Source: Flavobacteriales bacterium (GTDB lineage Bacteria > Bacteroidota > Bacteroidia > Flavobacteriales_F > PHOS-HE28). From it: a stretch of 64,000 bases of DNA. The stretch covers positions 111,768 through 175,767 of the forward strand of contig JAHDVX010000004.1 of the NCBI GenBank assembly GCA_023382455.1, in the 5' to 3' direction. This document shows positions 50,681 to 58,717 of this stretch, piece after piece (position 1 is the first letter of the stretch; each line of letters begins with the position of its first letter). The notes under the pieces were generated by a model, which was given only the letters and a program-made list of their open reading frames with translations, ran no database searches and was not told where the DNA came from. The translations under genes and the position numbers were made by a program.

Positions 50681-51706
50681 TCACGGGTGCCCGACCAAGT
50701 GCGGCATCAGGTCGCCCACAGGCCGGGTCACACGGTCCCACCAGAAGCGCTGGACCACCACCAGGGCGGTGTCGTCCACCAAGGCGTACATCCGGTTCAC
50801 GTCCTCGGTGGCGAGTTTGAAGTCCATATCCTTCTCGCCAGGGCGGGGTTTCTTCCGCCAGAAGGGGATGCGCTGCTCGCCCGCGGTACTGCTGATGGTG
50901 AGGATGTACCAGGGCGTGGAGGCCAGCACGGAATCGCGTTGGGCACGTGACAGGCTGCGTTCAAAGCCCTCGAAGCTCCCTTGGCGCAGGGCGAGCATGG
51001 CATCTTGCACCCGGGCGGTGTCCATGGCCACCGGCTGGCCTTGGTCATTGAACAGGCTCAGGCTGTCGCCGCCGCGGTAACGGATCCGGTATCCCATGGC
51101 GGGGTCGGCCGGTACTTCCAACCGGACCTCAGATACCTCGGAAAGCCGGGGGTACCAAGTGACGCGGCTGCTTCGCCAGTCATCGATCTTGGTGTGGAAA
51201 CGCGTGTTCAGCACACCGGTGAAGCCGGCCATGCCCATCTCGAAGGGGACGTCGCTTCGGCCCTTGCCGGGGATCTCCAGCACCATGTATGTGCCGTAGT
51301 GGTCATGGGAGGAGCCGCCGATCCACCAGATCTTGGCGGGCTTGTCGCCACCTTGGTAGATCTCCACTTTCTTGGCGGTGCCGGCCATCACACGCAGTAC
51401 GGATGGTTCCATGCTTTTGGGCACGGGGCCGCGCAGTTCCACCAGCTTGAAGGTCTTCAGCAGCAGGTTCACCTGGAAGCCTTTGGCCGGCATGCCGTTC
51501 ACGGTCCAGCCCCCGGGCACCCGGCGTAGGTCGGCCGTGCCACCGGTTTTCTCGGCGATGAAGATGCGATCCACCGCAGCGGTGTCTGCCACGGCGAAAT
51601 CGGTGAGCGGGCCGGAGAGCGTAGTGCCGGTGTTGTTCTTCCAAAGCCACCAGGCCACGGTGGCCAACACGGCCAGGATCAGGATGGGCAGCAGGCTTTT
51701 CTTCAT
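50681..51706 (-). CDS. DUF4340 domain protein of the gld ABC transporter cluster
   Basis: A 341-residue protein with one N-terminal membrane anchor (MKKSLLPILILAVLATVAWWLW) and an extracytoplasmic DUF4340 region: DTAAVDRIFIAEKTGGTADLRRVPGGWTVN in pieces, then KVEIYQGG and TRFHTKIDDWRSSRV. Its ATG overlaps the gldG stop (51703-51706), so it is the third gene of the gldF-gldG unit. Genes of this family often accompany GldG-like subunits, and a role in the same complex is inferred. Confidence 0.88.
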   Translation of the reverse strand: MKKSLLPILILAVLATVAWWLWKNNTGTTLSGPLTDFAVADTAAVDRIFIAEKTGGTADLRRVPGGWTVNGMPAKGFQVNLLLKTFKLVELRGPVPKSMEPSVLRVMAGTAKKVEIYQGGDKPAKIWWIGGSSHDHYGTYMVLEIPGKGRSDVPFEMGMAGFTGVLNTRFHTKIDDWRSSRVTWYPRLSEVSEVRLEVPADPAMGYRIRYRGGDSLSLFNDQGQPVAMDTARVQDAMLALRQGSFEGFERSLSRAQRDSVLASTPWYILTISSTAGEQRIPFWRKKPRPGEKDMDFKLATEDVNRMYALVDDTALVVVQRFWWDRVTRPVGDLMPHLVGHP

Positions 51707-53448
51707 GGGGCTTGGGCGTGGCGCCGCTTGCGGAGCAGGATGAACACCAGGCCAGCGGCAAGGGCGATGACGACCGGGAGCACCACGTTGGCTACCTGGA
51801 TGCGCACGCGGTCGGTCTCGATCACTTGGGGGTCCAGTTGGCGCAGGCTGATGGTGCGCGAACGGATACTGATCAGGCTCTTGTCGTTCAGCAGGTAGTT
51901 CATCGCGTTGACGAAGAACTCGCGATTACCGAAGATCTTGGCCCGGGCGGATTTCTCATAGCCCAGCGGGTAGAAAGTGCCGCGCTCGCTGTCCACCGGG
52001 TTGGCCAAGGCGTCCCCGTCGCTGATGAAGATCTGCGCGGTGGGGCGGCTCCATTCGCGGTAACCGATGGCCTTCAGCACACTGTCCGGCATGGCCAGGC
52101 GCCCGGCAAAGGCCGACCGGAAGCGTCCTTGGGTGAGCACGGCCACCGTCTGGTGCGGGGAGTTGTTCCGGTCCAGGGCCAGGTCCATGTCCACCACGGC
52201 AAGGCTGATGCGGACGGGATTGCGCAGCACGCGGGTATACGGTGAGGTGGAGAGCAGGATGGTGCTGTGCGCGCTGTCCAGGCCGATGGTGTCCATGCTG
52301 CCCACCATGCGCAGGCGCACCGGGTCGATGTTGGCCACAATGGGCTGGCTGCCGTCCGGGACCACCAGGGGCTCGAAGGGGAAGGGGCGGGTGACGAGCT
52401 TGGGCTGGTTCCCGTAAGGCTGCGCGAAGAACTGGATGGGCGCGCACTGCTTGTCTAGCAGCAGGTCTTTGTTCATGCGCACGCCATAGGCGAAGAACAG
52501 TTCGTCCAGCCCCAGGTCCAACGGTGTGGCCATGGAGTACTGGTTGGTCCGCAGGCTGTCCAAGTGCGGGTCCATCATATCCACGGCCCAAAGCACCTTG
52601 CCGCCGTTCATGATGAACTGGTCCAGGATGAAGCGGTCCTTCTCCGTGAAGGCGGAGTCGGGCTTGGCCACGATCAGTGCCTCGTAATTGTTCATCCGGT
52701 AGGTGACCCCTTCAGCCTTGCTGCTCAGCGCATCGATCCGCCCGTCCAGTCGTACACGTCCCACGGCGTACTGTTCGCCCAGGGCATTGGCCAGGTCCTG
52801 CACTTGGATGGGGGCCAGTTCGCCATGCCCTTCCAGGAAGGCCACGCGTGCCTTGTGCGCCGTGACCGCCTGCCGGATGGCGCTGGCCATCTCGTACTCC
52901 AGGTTATTGATGGAGCGGTTCACCATTTCGGCATCCGTGCTCCGCATCTGGGACTTGAGCAGCTGCACCGGCACGGACCGCCCCTGGTAGGACACGATGG
53001 CACCCGGCCACACGATCACCTCGCTTTCGGAGCCCTTGCCCCTGGTGCGGATACCGGTATACTGGAGGCCTTCCTTCTGCAATTGCTCGTACACCTTGTT
53101 GCGCGTCTCCTCATCCAGGCTGGCACTGGGGTCGGTGAACTCGTATTGCAGCATGTCCGGGTTGCGCACCCGCATCTCATCCAGCAGGTCGCGCAGGCTG
53201 CCGCTCAGCTGGCGCAGGTCGGCAGGCAGGTCCCCCGCCAGGTAGACCTTCACGAACACCACGTCCTTCAGGCTGTCCACCAGGTCCTTGGTGGCCGGGG
53301 TGAGCGTGTACCGCTGGTCGCTGGTGAGGTCTACCCGCACACGTGCGAAGGAGCCGATGAACAACACGAGCAGCACACAGGCGATGCCGATCGCCAGCTG
53401 CATCATTCCCCCAGCCTTCCGGGTGGTTCTTCCCTTCAGCGCCATCAC
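51703..53448 (-). CDS. gldG: Gliding-motility-associated ABC transporter auxiliary subunit GldG
   Basis: A 581-residue membrane protein. An N-terminal helix (MMQLAIGIACVLLVLFIGSF) and a C-terminal one (ANVVLPVVIALAAGLVFILL) bracket a large extracytoplasmic domain with RVDLTSDQRYTLTPATKDLVD, GQGxxL-type repeats and EYEMASAIRQAVTAHKARVAFLEGHGEL, the ABC-type uncharacterised transport domain. GldA, GldF and GldG form an ABC transporter needed for gliding in Flavobacterium. The start overlaps the gldF stop by ATGA. No gldA ATPase gene is in the window. Confidence 0.92.
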   Translation of the reverse strand: MMALKGRTTRKAGGMMQLAIGIACVLLVLFIGSFARVRVDLTSDQRYTLTPATKDLVDSLKDVVFVKVYLAGDLPADLRQLSGSLRDLLDEMRVRNPDMLQYEFTDPSASLDEETRNKVYEQLQKEGLQYTGIRTRGKGSESEVIVWPGAIVSYQGRSVPVQLLKSQMRSTDAEMVNRSINNLEYEMASAIRQAVTAHKARVAFLEGHGELAPIQVQDLANALGEQYAVGRVRLDGRIDALSSKAEGVTYRMNNYEALIVAKPDSAFTEKDRFILDQFIMNGGKVLWAVDMMDPHLDSLRTNQYSMATPLDLGLDELFFAYGVRMNKDLLLDKQCAPIQFFAQPYGNQPKLVTRPFPFEPLVVPDGSQPIVANIDPVRLRMVGSMDTIGLDSAHSTILLSTSPYTRVLRNPVRISLAVVDMDLALDRNNSPHQTVAVLTQGRFRSAFAGRLAMPDSVLKAIGYREWSRPTAQIFISDGDALANPVDSERGTFYPLGYEKSARAKIFGNREFFVNAMNYLLNDKSLISIRSRTISLRQLDPQVIETDRVRIQVANVVLPVVIALAAGLVFILLRKRRHAQAP

Positions 53449-54170
53449 CAGGTACGGCTTTGGACCACCGTGCGGGTGGCGAGGATGAAGATGGCGTCAA
53501 CGCCCAGGAAGTAGAGCACATCGCGCAGGTCGATCACTCCCCGGCTCATGCTGGCGTAGTGCTGTTGGATGCCCAGGTTCTTGACCGGTCCCTCCAAGGC
53601 ACCGATGGAGCTGAAGTCCGCCGCCAGGTCGAAGCCCAGGTAGAGGATGAAGCACAGCAGGGCCGCGATCAGGAAGGCCACGATCTGGCTTTCCGTGAGG
53701 GCACTGGCGAAGATGCCCATGGCGGCGAACGTGGAGGCCAGGAAGAACAGGCCGATGTAGCTGCCCAGGATGCTGCCTTGGTCGATGTTCCAGTCCGGCA
53801 CGGCAAGGCTGCCGATGCTGTACCAGTACACGGCCGTGGGCAACAAGGCCAGCAGGACCAGCACCACGGCGGCCAAGTACTTGCCCAGCACGAGCCGAAG
53901 GTCCGTGATGGGCTTGGTGAGCAGCAGCTCGATGGTGCCCGTGCGGCGCTCCTCGCTGAAACTACGCATGGTGACGGCCGGCACCAGGAAGAGGAAGACC
54001 CAAGGGGCCACTTGGAAGAGCGGACCCAGCTCCGCGTAGCCTGTGTCCAAAATGTTGCCGGGGAATACCCAGAGGAACAAACCGGTGAGCAGCAGGAAGA
54101 CCACAATGACCAAGTGCCCGATCAACGAGCCCAGGAAGCCTTGTATTTCCTTGGTGATCAATGCGCGCAT
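53445..54170 (-). CDS. gldF: Gliding-motility-associated ABC transporter permease GldF
   Basis: A 241-residue ABC-2-type permease with six predicted helices: GHLVIVVFLLLTGLFLWVF, PWVFLFLVPAVTMRSF, YLAAVVLVLLALLPTAVYWY, GSYIGLFFLASTFAAMGIFA, IVAFLIAALLCFILYLGF, and a last one around VLYFLGVDAIFILAT. The conserved SFSEERRTGTIELLLTKPI lies between helices 2 and 3. It begins MRALITKEIQGFLGS. It is the first gene of the gldF-gldG-DUF4340 operon, with TACCTTCG 37 bp upstream. Confidence 0.92.
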   Translation of the reverse strand: MRALITKEIQGFLGSLIGHLVIVVFLLLTGLFLWVFPGNILDTGYAELGPLFQVAPWVFLFLVPAVTMRSFSEERRTGTIELLLTKPITDLRLVLGKYLAAVVLVLLALLPTAVYWYSIGSLAVPDWNIDQGSILGSYIGLFFLASTFAAMGIFASALTESQIVAFLIAALLCFILYLGFDLAADFSSIGALEGPVKNLGIQQHYASMSRGVIDLRDVLYFLGVDAIFILATRTVVQSRTW

Positions 54171-54207
54171 GTTGGCGGGCGGCCGGTTCGGGTCGCGAGG
54201 CTGGGGG

Positions 54208-54215
54208 CGAAGGTA
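54208..54215 (-). promoter_or_regulatory. Near-consensus -7 element TACCTTCG of the gldF operon
   Basis: One mismatch to TAnnTTTG, 37 bases before the gldF ATG. The rest of the 171-bp gap to the ATP-grasp gene shows nothing else. Confidence 0.4.
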
Positions 54216-54341
54216 AGAGCCGACCAGTGGGCGCTTGCCGTCAATTTGGGCAACGGCGCCAGTATTGAAAAAGTTTATGAGCCTTGTGCATGCCCGGGAT
54301 GGGCAAGCCCCGATGCAGCATGGTGCCGGACGCGATGAACG

Positions 54342-55427
54342 TCAACGCCCCATGGCGATCACCCGCCTGCGGTTCAGCAACAGGTGAAGCTTGGGCAAGG
54401 GATCGGCCAAGTTGTACGGCACGGTGGAATGGCTCAGGGGTGTGCCATGCCGCAGGAAGTGCAACGGCCACGTACCGGCGCTGATGAAATCAATCTCCTT
54501 CATGCTTTCAGCCGGTGTTGGAAGGCCCATCGCAACAGCCACCTGGATGGCCGGGAAGTTGATGCCCGCAGCAAAGGACCCCAGCAAAGTGGCCCAGTAC
54601 CTCGGGTTGACGTCAACCACGTAGGGGATGCCAGAGCCGGCCTCCTTCACCGTGTCGATGTGGGCCACCCCGCTCCAGCCACAGGCTTCCAGCAAGGTGT
54701 CCACCACATTCGCCACTGCGGCATCATGACCGAAATGCAGGTCCTTGCTTGGCTTGTATCCATTCCGATTGTGCAAGGGGCGTTGAACGGTGGCTGTGAT
54801 GACCCGCCCTTGATCACACAGCACGCTGCGGTCCACGTTCGCACCGCCCAGGCAGGCCTGGATGACATATCCCGCCACGATGAGGTCTTGCAAGTCGGGT
54901 CTTTGGTCGAGCTCGCTTGCCCGTTCCACCTTGAAGATACCCTCGCCGCTTTGCCCGCAGCGGGGTTTCAGCAATACCGGCTCATCTGGGTCGAAAGTAC
55001 CAGGCAGCTCCGGGCCGGTGAGTAGCTCGGTGCGGGGGCTGGGCAGGCCTGTGTCCAGCAGCAGTTGGTGCAGCTGCCACTTGTCACCCAGTTGGCGTAA
55101 GACCATCGGGTCCGGCAACGCAGGCAGGCGCACCATGGGCGCCAGCTGGTCGGCCAATTCGGCGATGGCAAGTATGCCTGCCGTGGATACCGGCAGCACC
55201 ACGTCAATCCCATGTTCCCGGACCGCGTTGCGGACGGCCTCAGGGTTCAAGGCAGAGGGGGTGCGCAGTGCGCGATGGGTGAACCGCGATCGTGGAGCCG
55301 TGGAAATGTCATCCGCATGTAGGAGCCAGACCTTGCACGGCATGTCGGACCGGTGCAGGCATTGCAGCACGGGCACCGCCAAGGGGCTGTCCCCATCGGG
55401 GATAAGTATGCGTACGGGTTGAACCAA
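54342..55427 (-). CDS. ATP-grasp domain protein of unknown substrate, TTG start
   Basis: A 361-residue carboxylate-amine-ligase-type enzyme. The N-terminal PreATP-grasp part begins VRILIPDGDSPLAVPVLQCL. The ATP-grasp region shows DKWQLHQLLLDTGLPSP, PVLLKPRCGQSGEGIFKV (the ATP-binding Lys and Gly loop), and YVVDVNPRYWATLLGSFAAGINF (the metal Glu/Asp-Asn region, here DVNPR). Relatives act in carbamoyl-phosphate-like, peptide-ligase or cell-wall chemistry. No ATG lies at the right place; TTG at 55427 fits because TATTTTG lies 19 bp upstream. An ATG 22 codons upstream (55493) would precede that promoter. The gene stands alone, so the pathway is unknown. Confidence 0.8.
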   Translation of the reverse strand: MVQPVRILIPDGDSPLAVPVLQCLHRSDMPCKVWLLHADDISTAPRSRFTHRALRTPSALNPEAVRNAVREHGIDVVLPVSTAGILAIAELADQLAPMVRLPALPDPMVLRQLGDKWQLHQLLLDTGLPSPRTELLTGPELPGTFDPDEPVLLKPRCGQSGEGIFKVERASELDQRPDLQDLIVAGYVIQACLGGANVDRSVLCDQGRVITATVQRPLHNRNGYKPSKDLHFGHDAAVANVVDTLLEACGWSGVAHIDTVKEAGSGIPYVVDVNPRYWATLLGSFAAGINFPAIQVAVAMGLPTPAESMKEIDFISAGTWPLHFLRHGTPLSHSTVPYNLADPLPKLHLLLNRRRVIAMGR

Positions 55428-55446
55428 GGGGTTGATCGGTTGGAGC

Positions 55447-55453
55447 CAAAATA
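55447..55453 (-). promoter_or_regulatory. Promoter-like TATTTTG upstream of the ATP-grasp gene
   Basis: The same short variant of the -7 element as at 10463 and 20936, 19 bases before the proposed TTG start. Confidence 0.35.
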
Positions 55454-55591
55454 GGAAAATGAATCGAGAAGTGTCAAAAACAGCTACGTGCATTCGCGGA
55501 TTGGATCTCCGCGGAAAATCACCTCGCAATTTTGAGGTCCAGTGTCGGGTAAGCCGGAAAAATCCCAGCTCGGGCACCGGGAACCCGGGGC

Positions 55592-56473
55592 TCAGAACTC
55601 GATGGTGGTGCGGCGGCGCTTGCGTACCGGCTTCTTGGGGATCTTGTTCGCGTCCGTGTCGCAGTAATTCCGCTTGATGAACGCGGCGTCCTTGTCGCCC
55701 AGGGAAAGGCTTCGCTGCCAATCGGCACACGCCGATTCCTTGTCGCCCAAATTGTAATGGCAATCGGCGCGGTAGTAGAAGGCATCGGCCAGCTCAGTGG
55801 TGTCCGAGGCGATCACCTCGCTGAAGGTGGTGATGGCGTCCTGGTAGGCCTTGGCCTCGTATTGCAACACGGCCTTGCTCATCAAGCCGCCGGGAATGGC
55901 GGGGTTCAGGCGCAAGGCCTCGCTGATTTCCTCCACGCCGGCCTTCTCGTCGTACCGCGCACCCTTGATCACCCCGGAGAGGTAAAGGGCCTCTGGGAAT
56001 TGGGGCACCAGTTCCAAGGCTTGGCGTACGCTTTTCAGCGCCAGGTCCAGGTCATTCCCTTGGTAGAGGGCCCAGGCCCGGTTGTACCAGGCATCGGCAT
56101 CCTTGGCGTCCAAGGCGATGGCCTTGTCCGCATAGCGGAGGCCTCCTTTCGCATTGCCGCCGGCGATCTGCAGGGCACTGAGGCTCACATACAGACGCGG
56201 GTTGCCGTCATCCAATTGCTCCGATCGCTGGTAGTCCGCTTCCGCCAGCTCCGGCTGGTGTTGCCGCTGGTGGATGTCGCCGCGTAACTTGAAGGCCAGG
56301 GCGGACCCGGGGTCCAAGGCGATGGCGCGGTCCACGTGCATCAAGGCGCTGTCCAATTGGCCGGCCGTATAGGCTTCCGTGGCCCGCGAAAGCCAACCGG
56401 GGGCGTCGGTCTGTGCGGTGGCAGGCAGGGCGGTAAGCAACGCAAGGAGCAATGTGGACAGGAGCTGTTTCAT
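55592..56473 (-). CDS. Periplasmic TPR protein
   Basis: A 293-residue protein. Signal peptide MKQLLSTLLLALLTALPATAQ, then seven TPR-like units: AYTAGQLDSALMHVDRAIALDPGS, QPELAEADYQRSEQL, AKGGLRYADKAIALDAKDADAWYNRAW, NDLDLALKSVRQALELVP and so on. It ends with a basic tail (KIPKKPVRKRRRTTIEF). The role is unknown, probably a scaffold. Its start overlaps the stop of the monooxygenase gene (ATGA), so it is the third gene of the run SAM hydrolase, monooxygenase, TPR. Confidence 0.85.
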   Translation of the reverse strand: MKQLLSTLLLALLTALPATAQTDAPGWLSRATEAYTAGQLDSALMHVDRAIALDPGSALAFKLRGDIHQRQHQPELAEADYQRSEQLDDGNPRLYVSLSALQIAGGNAKGGLRYADKAIALDAKDADAWYNRAWALYQGNDLDLALKSVRQALELVPQFPEALYLSGVIKGARYDEKAGVEEISEALRLNPAIPGGLMSKAVLQYEAKAYQDAITTFSEVIASDTTELADAFYYRADCHYNLGDKESACADWQRSLSLGDKDAAFIKRNYCDTDANKIPKKPVRKRRRTTIEF

Positions 56474-56796
56474 GCAGAGGTTTGTTCATCGGCCACTGGC
56501 CGGACCATACGGTGCTCGGTGTGCAAGGACCATGCCTCGGCACGCTCGGCGAAAAGGGTTTTCACCACGGGCCATACCTCGGCGAAAGTCGCCGACCGCC
56601 GATAGGCTTCCAGGTCGTTCTCGTGGTCCCATTCACTATGGGTGAAGAAGACGCGGGGATCGGCCACGTCGTGCAGAAGTTCCAACTTCCGGCAGCCGGG
56701 CCGGGCAACGATGCGATGGCGCCAACCCTCGAACAGCTCCTGGAAACGTCCGACCTCCTCCTCCCGGAAGGTCATCTTCACGATTCGCGTTATCAT
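56470..56796 (-). CDS. Antibiotic-biosynthesis-monooxygenase-fold (ABM) protein
   Basis: A 108-residue dimeric alpha-beta-barrel domain protein: MITRIVKMTFREEEVGRFQELFEG, then PGCRKLELLHDVADPRVFFTHSEWDHENDLEAYRRS, which carries the family's xTxSxWxSxxxLxxYRxS pattern. Relatives include YgiN-type quinol monooxygenases and haem-degrading enzymes, but small members such as this often have unknown substrates. It overlaps genes on both sides by 4 bp (56470-56473 and 56793-56796), so translation of the three is coupled. Confidence 0.85.
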   Translation of the reverse strand: MITRIVKMTFREEEVGRFQELFEGWRHRIVARPGCRKLELLHDVADPRVFFTHSEWDHENDLEAYRRSATFAEVWPVVKTLFAERAEAWSLHTEHRMVRPVADEQTSA

Positions 56797-57620
56797 GTGG
56801 TTACTGCGGTTCGGCTGGGTACGGGTTCGAGCTCGAGGCGCACCACGTCGGTCACCTCCAGGCCCAGCAGCTGTGCCGCACCGCCGCCGCCGCCGATCAC
56901 ACCCTTGTTGATGGCGATCTCCAGGTAGCCGGTGTCGCCGAAAAAGGCCACGCGTTCACCGATCGGCACATCCGAGTAGGTCTTGTGGATGGTGGTGATG
57001 TCGTGCATCCGGCGGCCGAAGGAGATCCGGAAGCCCCGGTGCTTCACCGTGGAGAGGAAGAGCTCCTTGGTGATGTTGGTGACCACGTTCCCGTAGTGGT
57101 CCACATGGATCACCGCGCCTTTGATCGAGTCCCCCGCCACCACGGGCCGGTTGCTGATCTGTTCCCGCAGGGCATCCAGGCGCCGGCCCAGCATCTCCAC
57201 CGTGCCACCGCGGGCCAGATGGCAGGCGGCCTTCACGAAGATGTTCTTCGTGGGGAAGGTCTGGTGGTCCGTATCGAGCTTCAGGGTCAGCTCGTGCACG
57301 TCATCCACCTTTTCATCGAAGACCAGGGAGAAAATGCCGTTATCGGCACCGATGAAATAGTGCCCTCGGTGGCGGACCACCACGTGGGGTGTCTGGGCGT
57401 CGGCCTCGGGGTTCACCCCGATGAGGTGGACGGTGCCCTTGGGGAACTCCGGCCAGGCATTGCGCAACACGAAGGCCGCATGCAGGCTGTTGAACGGCGC
57501 GATCTGGTGGCTGATGTCCACGATGTTCACCTGTTCCAGCTGGGAGAGGATCGCTCCCTTGACGGCGGCCACGTAATGGTCGCGCGTCCCCATGTCGGAG
57601 ATCAGGGTGATGATGGCCAT
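56793..57620 (-). CDS. SAM hydrolase (S-adenosyl-L-methionine hydroxide adenosyltransferase, DUF62)
   Basis: A 275-residue enzyme of the fluorinase/chlorinase superfamily. Bacterial members without a halide pocket split SAM with hydroxide to adenosine and methionine. Seen are MAIITLISDMGTRDHYVAAVKGAI (the catalytic Asp of SDxG and the conserved DxY), VNIVDISHQIAPFNS, HLIGVNPEAD, and FIGADNGIFSLVF. C-terminal: IHVDHYGNVVTNI and SFGRRMHDITTIHKTYSDVPIGE. It leads a three-gene coupled run and is divergent from phoH, a neighbour often seen in Bacteroidota. Confidence 0.9.
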   Translation of the reverse strand: MAIITLISDMGTRDHYVAAVKGAILSQLEQVNIVDISHQIAPFNSLHAAFVLRNAWPEFPKGTVHLIGVNPEADAQTPHVVVRHRGHYFIGADNGIFSLVFDEKVDDVHELTLKLDTDHQTFPTKNIFVKAACHLARGGTVEMLGRRLDALREQISNRPVVAGDSIKGAVIHVDHYGNVVTNITKELFLSTVKHRGFRISFGRRMHDITTIHKTYSDVPIGERVAFFGDTGYLEIAINKGVIGGGGGAAQLLGLEVTDVVRLELEPVPSRTAVTT

Positions 57621-57646
57621 GCTTTCCGGGAAATGCCTTGCGCGAT

Positions 57647-57654
57647 TACCTTCG
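57647..57654 (+). promoter_or_regulatory. Near-consensus -7 element TACCTTCG toward phoH
   Basis: One mismatch to TAnnTTTG on the plus strand, 61 bases before the proposed phoH TTG start. It lies 6 bp from the minus-strand element at 57661. Confidence 0.35.
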
Positions 57655-57660
57655 ACCGGT

Positions 57661-57668
57661 CAAAATTA
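57661..57668 (-). promoter_or_regulatory. -7 element TAATTTTG of the SAM hydrolase operon
   Basis: A full TAnnTTTG match on the minus strand, 40 bases before the ATG at 57620. It forms a tight divergent pair with the phoH element. Confidence 0.5.
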
Positions 57669-57715
57669 ACCGCCTGCCGCCATTGCCGCGCGGCACAGGC
57701 CCAGTGCCTTCCCCC

Positions 57716-58717
57716 TTGAGCCAGCGCACCATCCACATCACAGCGGCGGACCCGGTGCTCATCCTGGGCCCCAATGACCGGAACCTCAGGGCGCTCCGGG
57801 AGCTCTTCCCCAAGCTGAACCTGCTGGCCCGGGGCGAGGAGTTGCGCGTCACCGGCCCCGGCGAGGATGTGGACGTGTTCATGGAGCGGTTCGACCAGTT
57901 GCAACGGCACGTGGTCACCTACCATGAGCTGCCGCAGAAAGTCATGGAGGACATCATGACCGACCGAGCGAAAGAGAACATGGCGGAGGAAGGAACGGAA
58001 GGTCAGGATGTGATCGTGCACGGCAATCACGGGTTGCGCGTGAAGGCCCGCTCACCCAATCAACGCCGCATGGTGGAGGCCATTGCCCACCATGACATGG
58101 TCTTTGCCATAGGGCCTGCGGGCACGGGCAAGACCTATACCGCCGTGGCGTTGGCCGTGCGTGCCCTGAAGGATAGGCAAGTACGGCGCATTGTCCTGAC
58201 GCGGCCGGCCGTGGAGGCGGGGGAGAACCTGGGCTTCCTGCCGGGCGACCTGCGCGAGAAGCTCGATCCTTACCTGCAACCACTGTACGACGCGCTGCGC
58301 GACATGCTGCCGCCCATGAAGCTGGACGAGTACCTGGCCACCGGCGTGATCCAGATCGCCCCGTTGGCCTTCATGCGCGGCCGCACGCTGGACCACGCCT
58401 TCGTCATCCTGGACGAGGCCCAGAACGCCAGCCTGCCCCAGCTCAAGATGTTCCTCACCCGCATGGGGCGCGATGCCAAGTTCATCATCACCGGCGACGC
58501 CACCCAAGTGGACCTGCCGGACCGGGTACGTTCCGGATTGCTGCCGGCGGTGGAGCACCTGCGCGGTGTGAAGGGCGTGGCCATCATTGAATTGGACGAG
58601 AAGGATGTGATCCGCCATGAACTGGTGGTGCGCGTGATCGCCGCCTTCCGCGAGATTGAGGAAAACCGTCCCCCGGCATCTGCCCGGAAGAAGAAAGCAA
58701 GCCCCAAGGGGCAATGA
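57716..58717 (+). CDS. phoH: PhoH family ATPase
   Basis: A 333-residue protein with an N-terminal KH-like region (VLILGPNDRNLRALRELFPKLNLL) and the PhoH NTPase domain: KARSPNQRRMVEAIAHHDMVFAIGPAGTGKT in pieces (Walker A GPAGTGKT), LTRPAVEAGENLGFLPGDLREKLDPYLQPLYDAL, and FVILDEAQNA (Walker B), then TGDATQVDLP. PhoH proteins are ATPases with a probable RNA-related role. No ATG opens the domain. TTG at 57716 (LSQRTIHITAADP) is preferred, because the longer frame from 57638 would begin before the divergent promoters. It overlaps purC by ATGA. Confidence 0.9.
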   Translation: MSQRTIHITAADPVLILGPNDRNLRALRELFPKLNLLARGEELRVTGPGEDVDVFMERFDQLQRHVVTYHELPQKVMEDIMTDRAKENMAEEGTEGQDVIVHGNHGLRVKARSPNQRRMVEAIAHHDMVFAIGPAGTGKTYTAVALAVRALKDRQVRRIVLTRPAVEAGENLGFLPGDLREKLDPYLQPLYDALRDMLPPMKLDEYLATGVIQIAPLAFMRGRTLDHAFVILDEAQNASLPQLKMFLTRMGRDAKFIITGDATQVDLPDRVRSGLLPAVEHLRGVKGVAIIELDEKDVIRHELVVRVIAAFREIEENRPPASARKKKASPKGQ

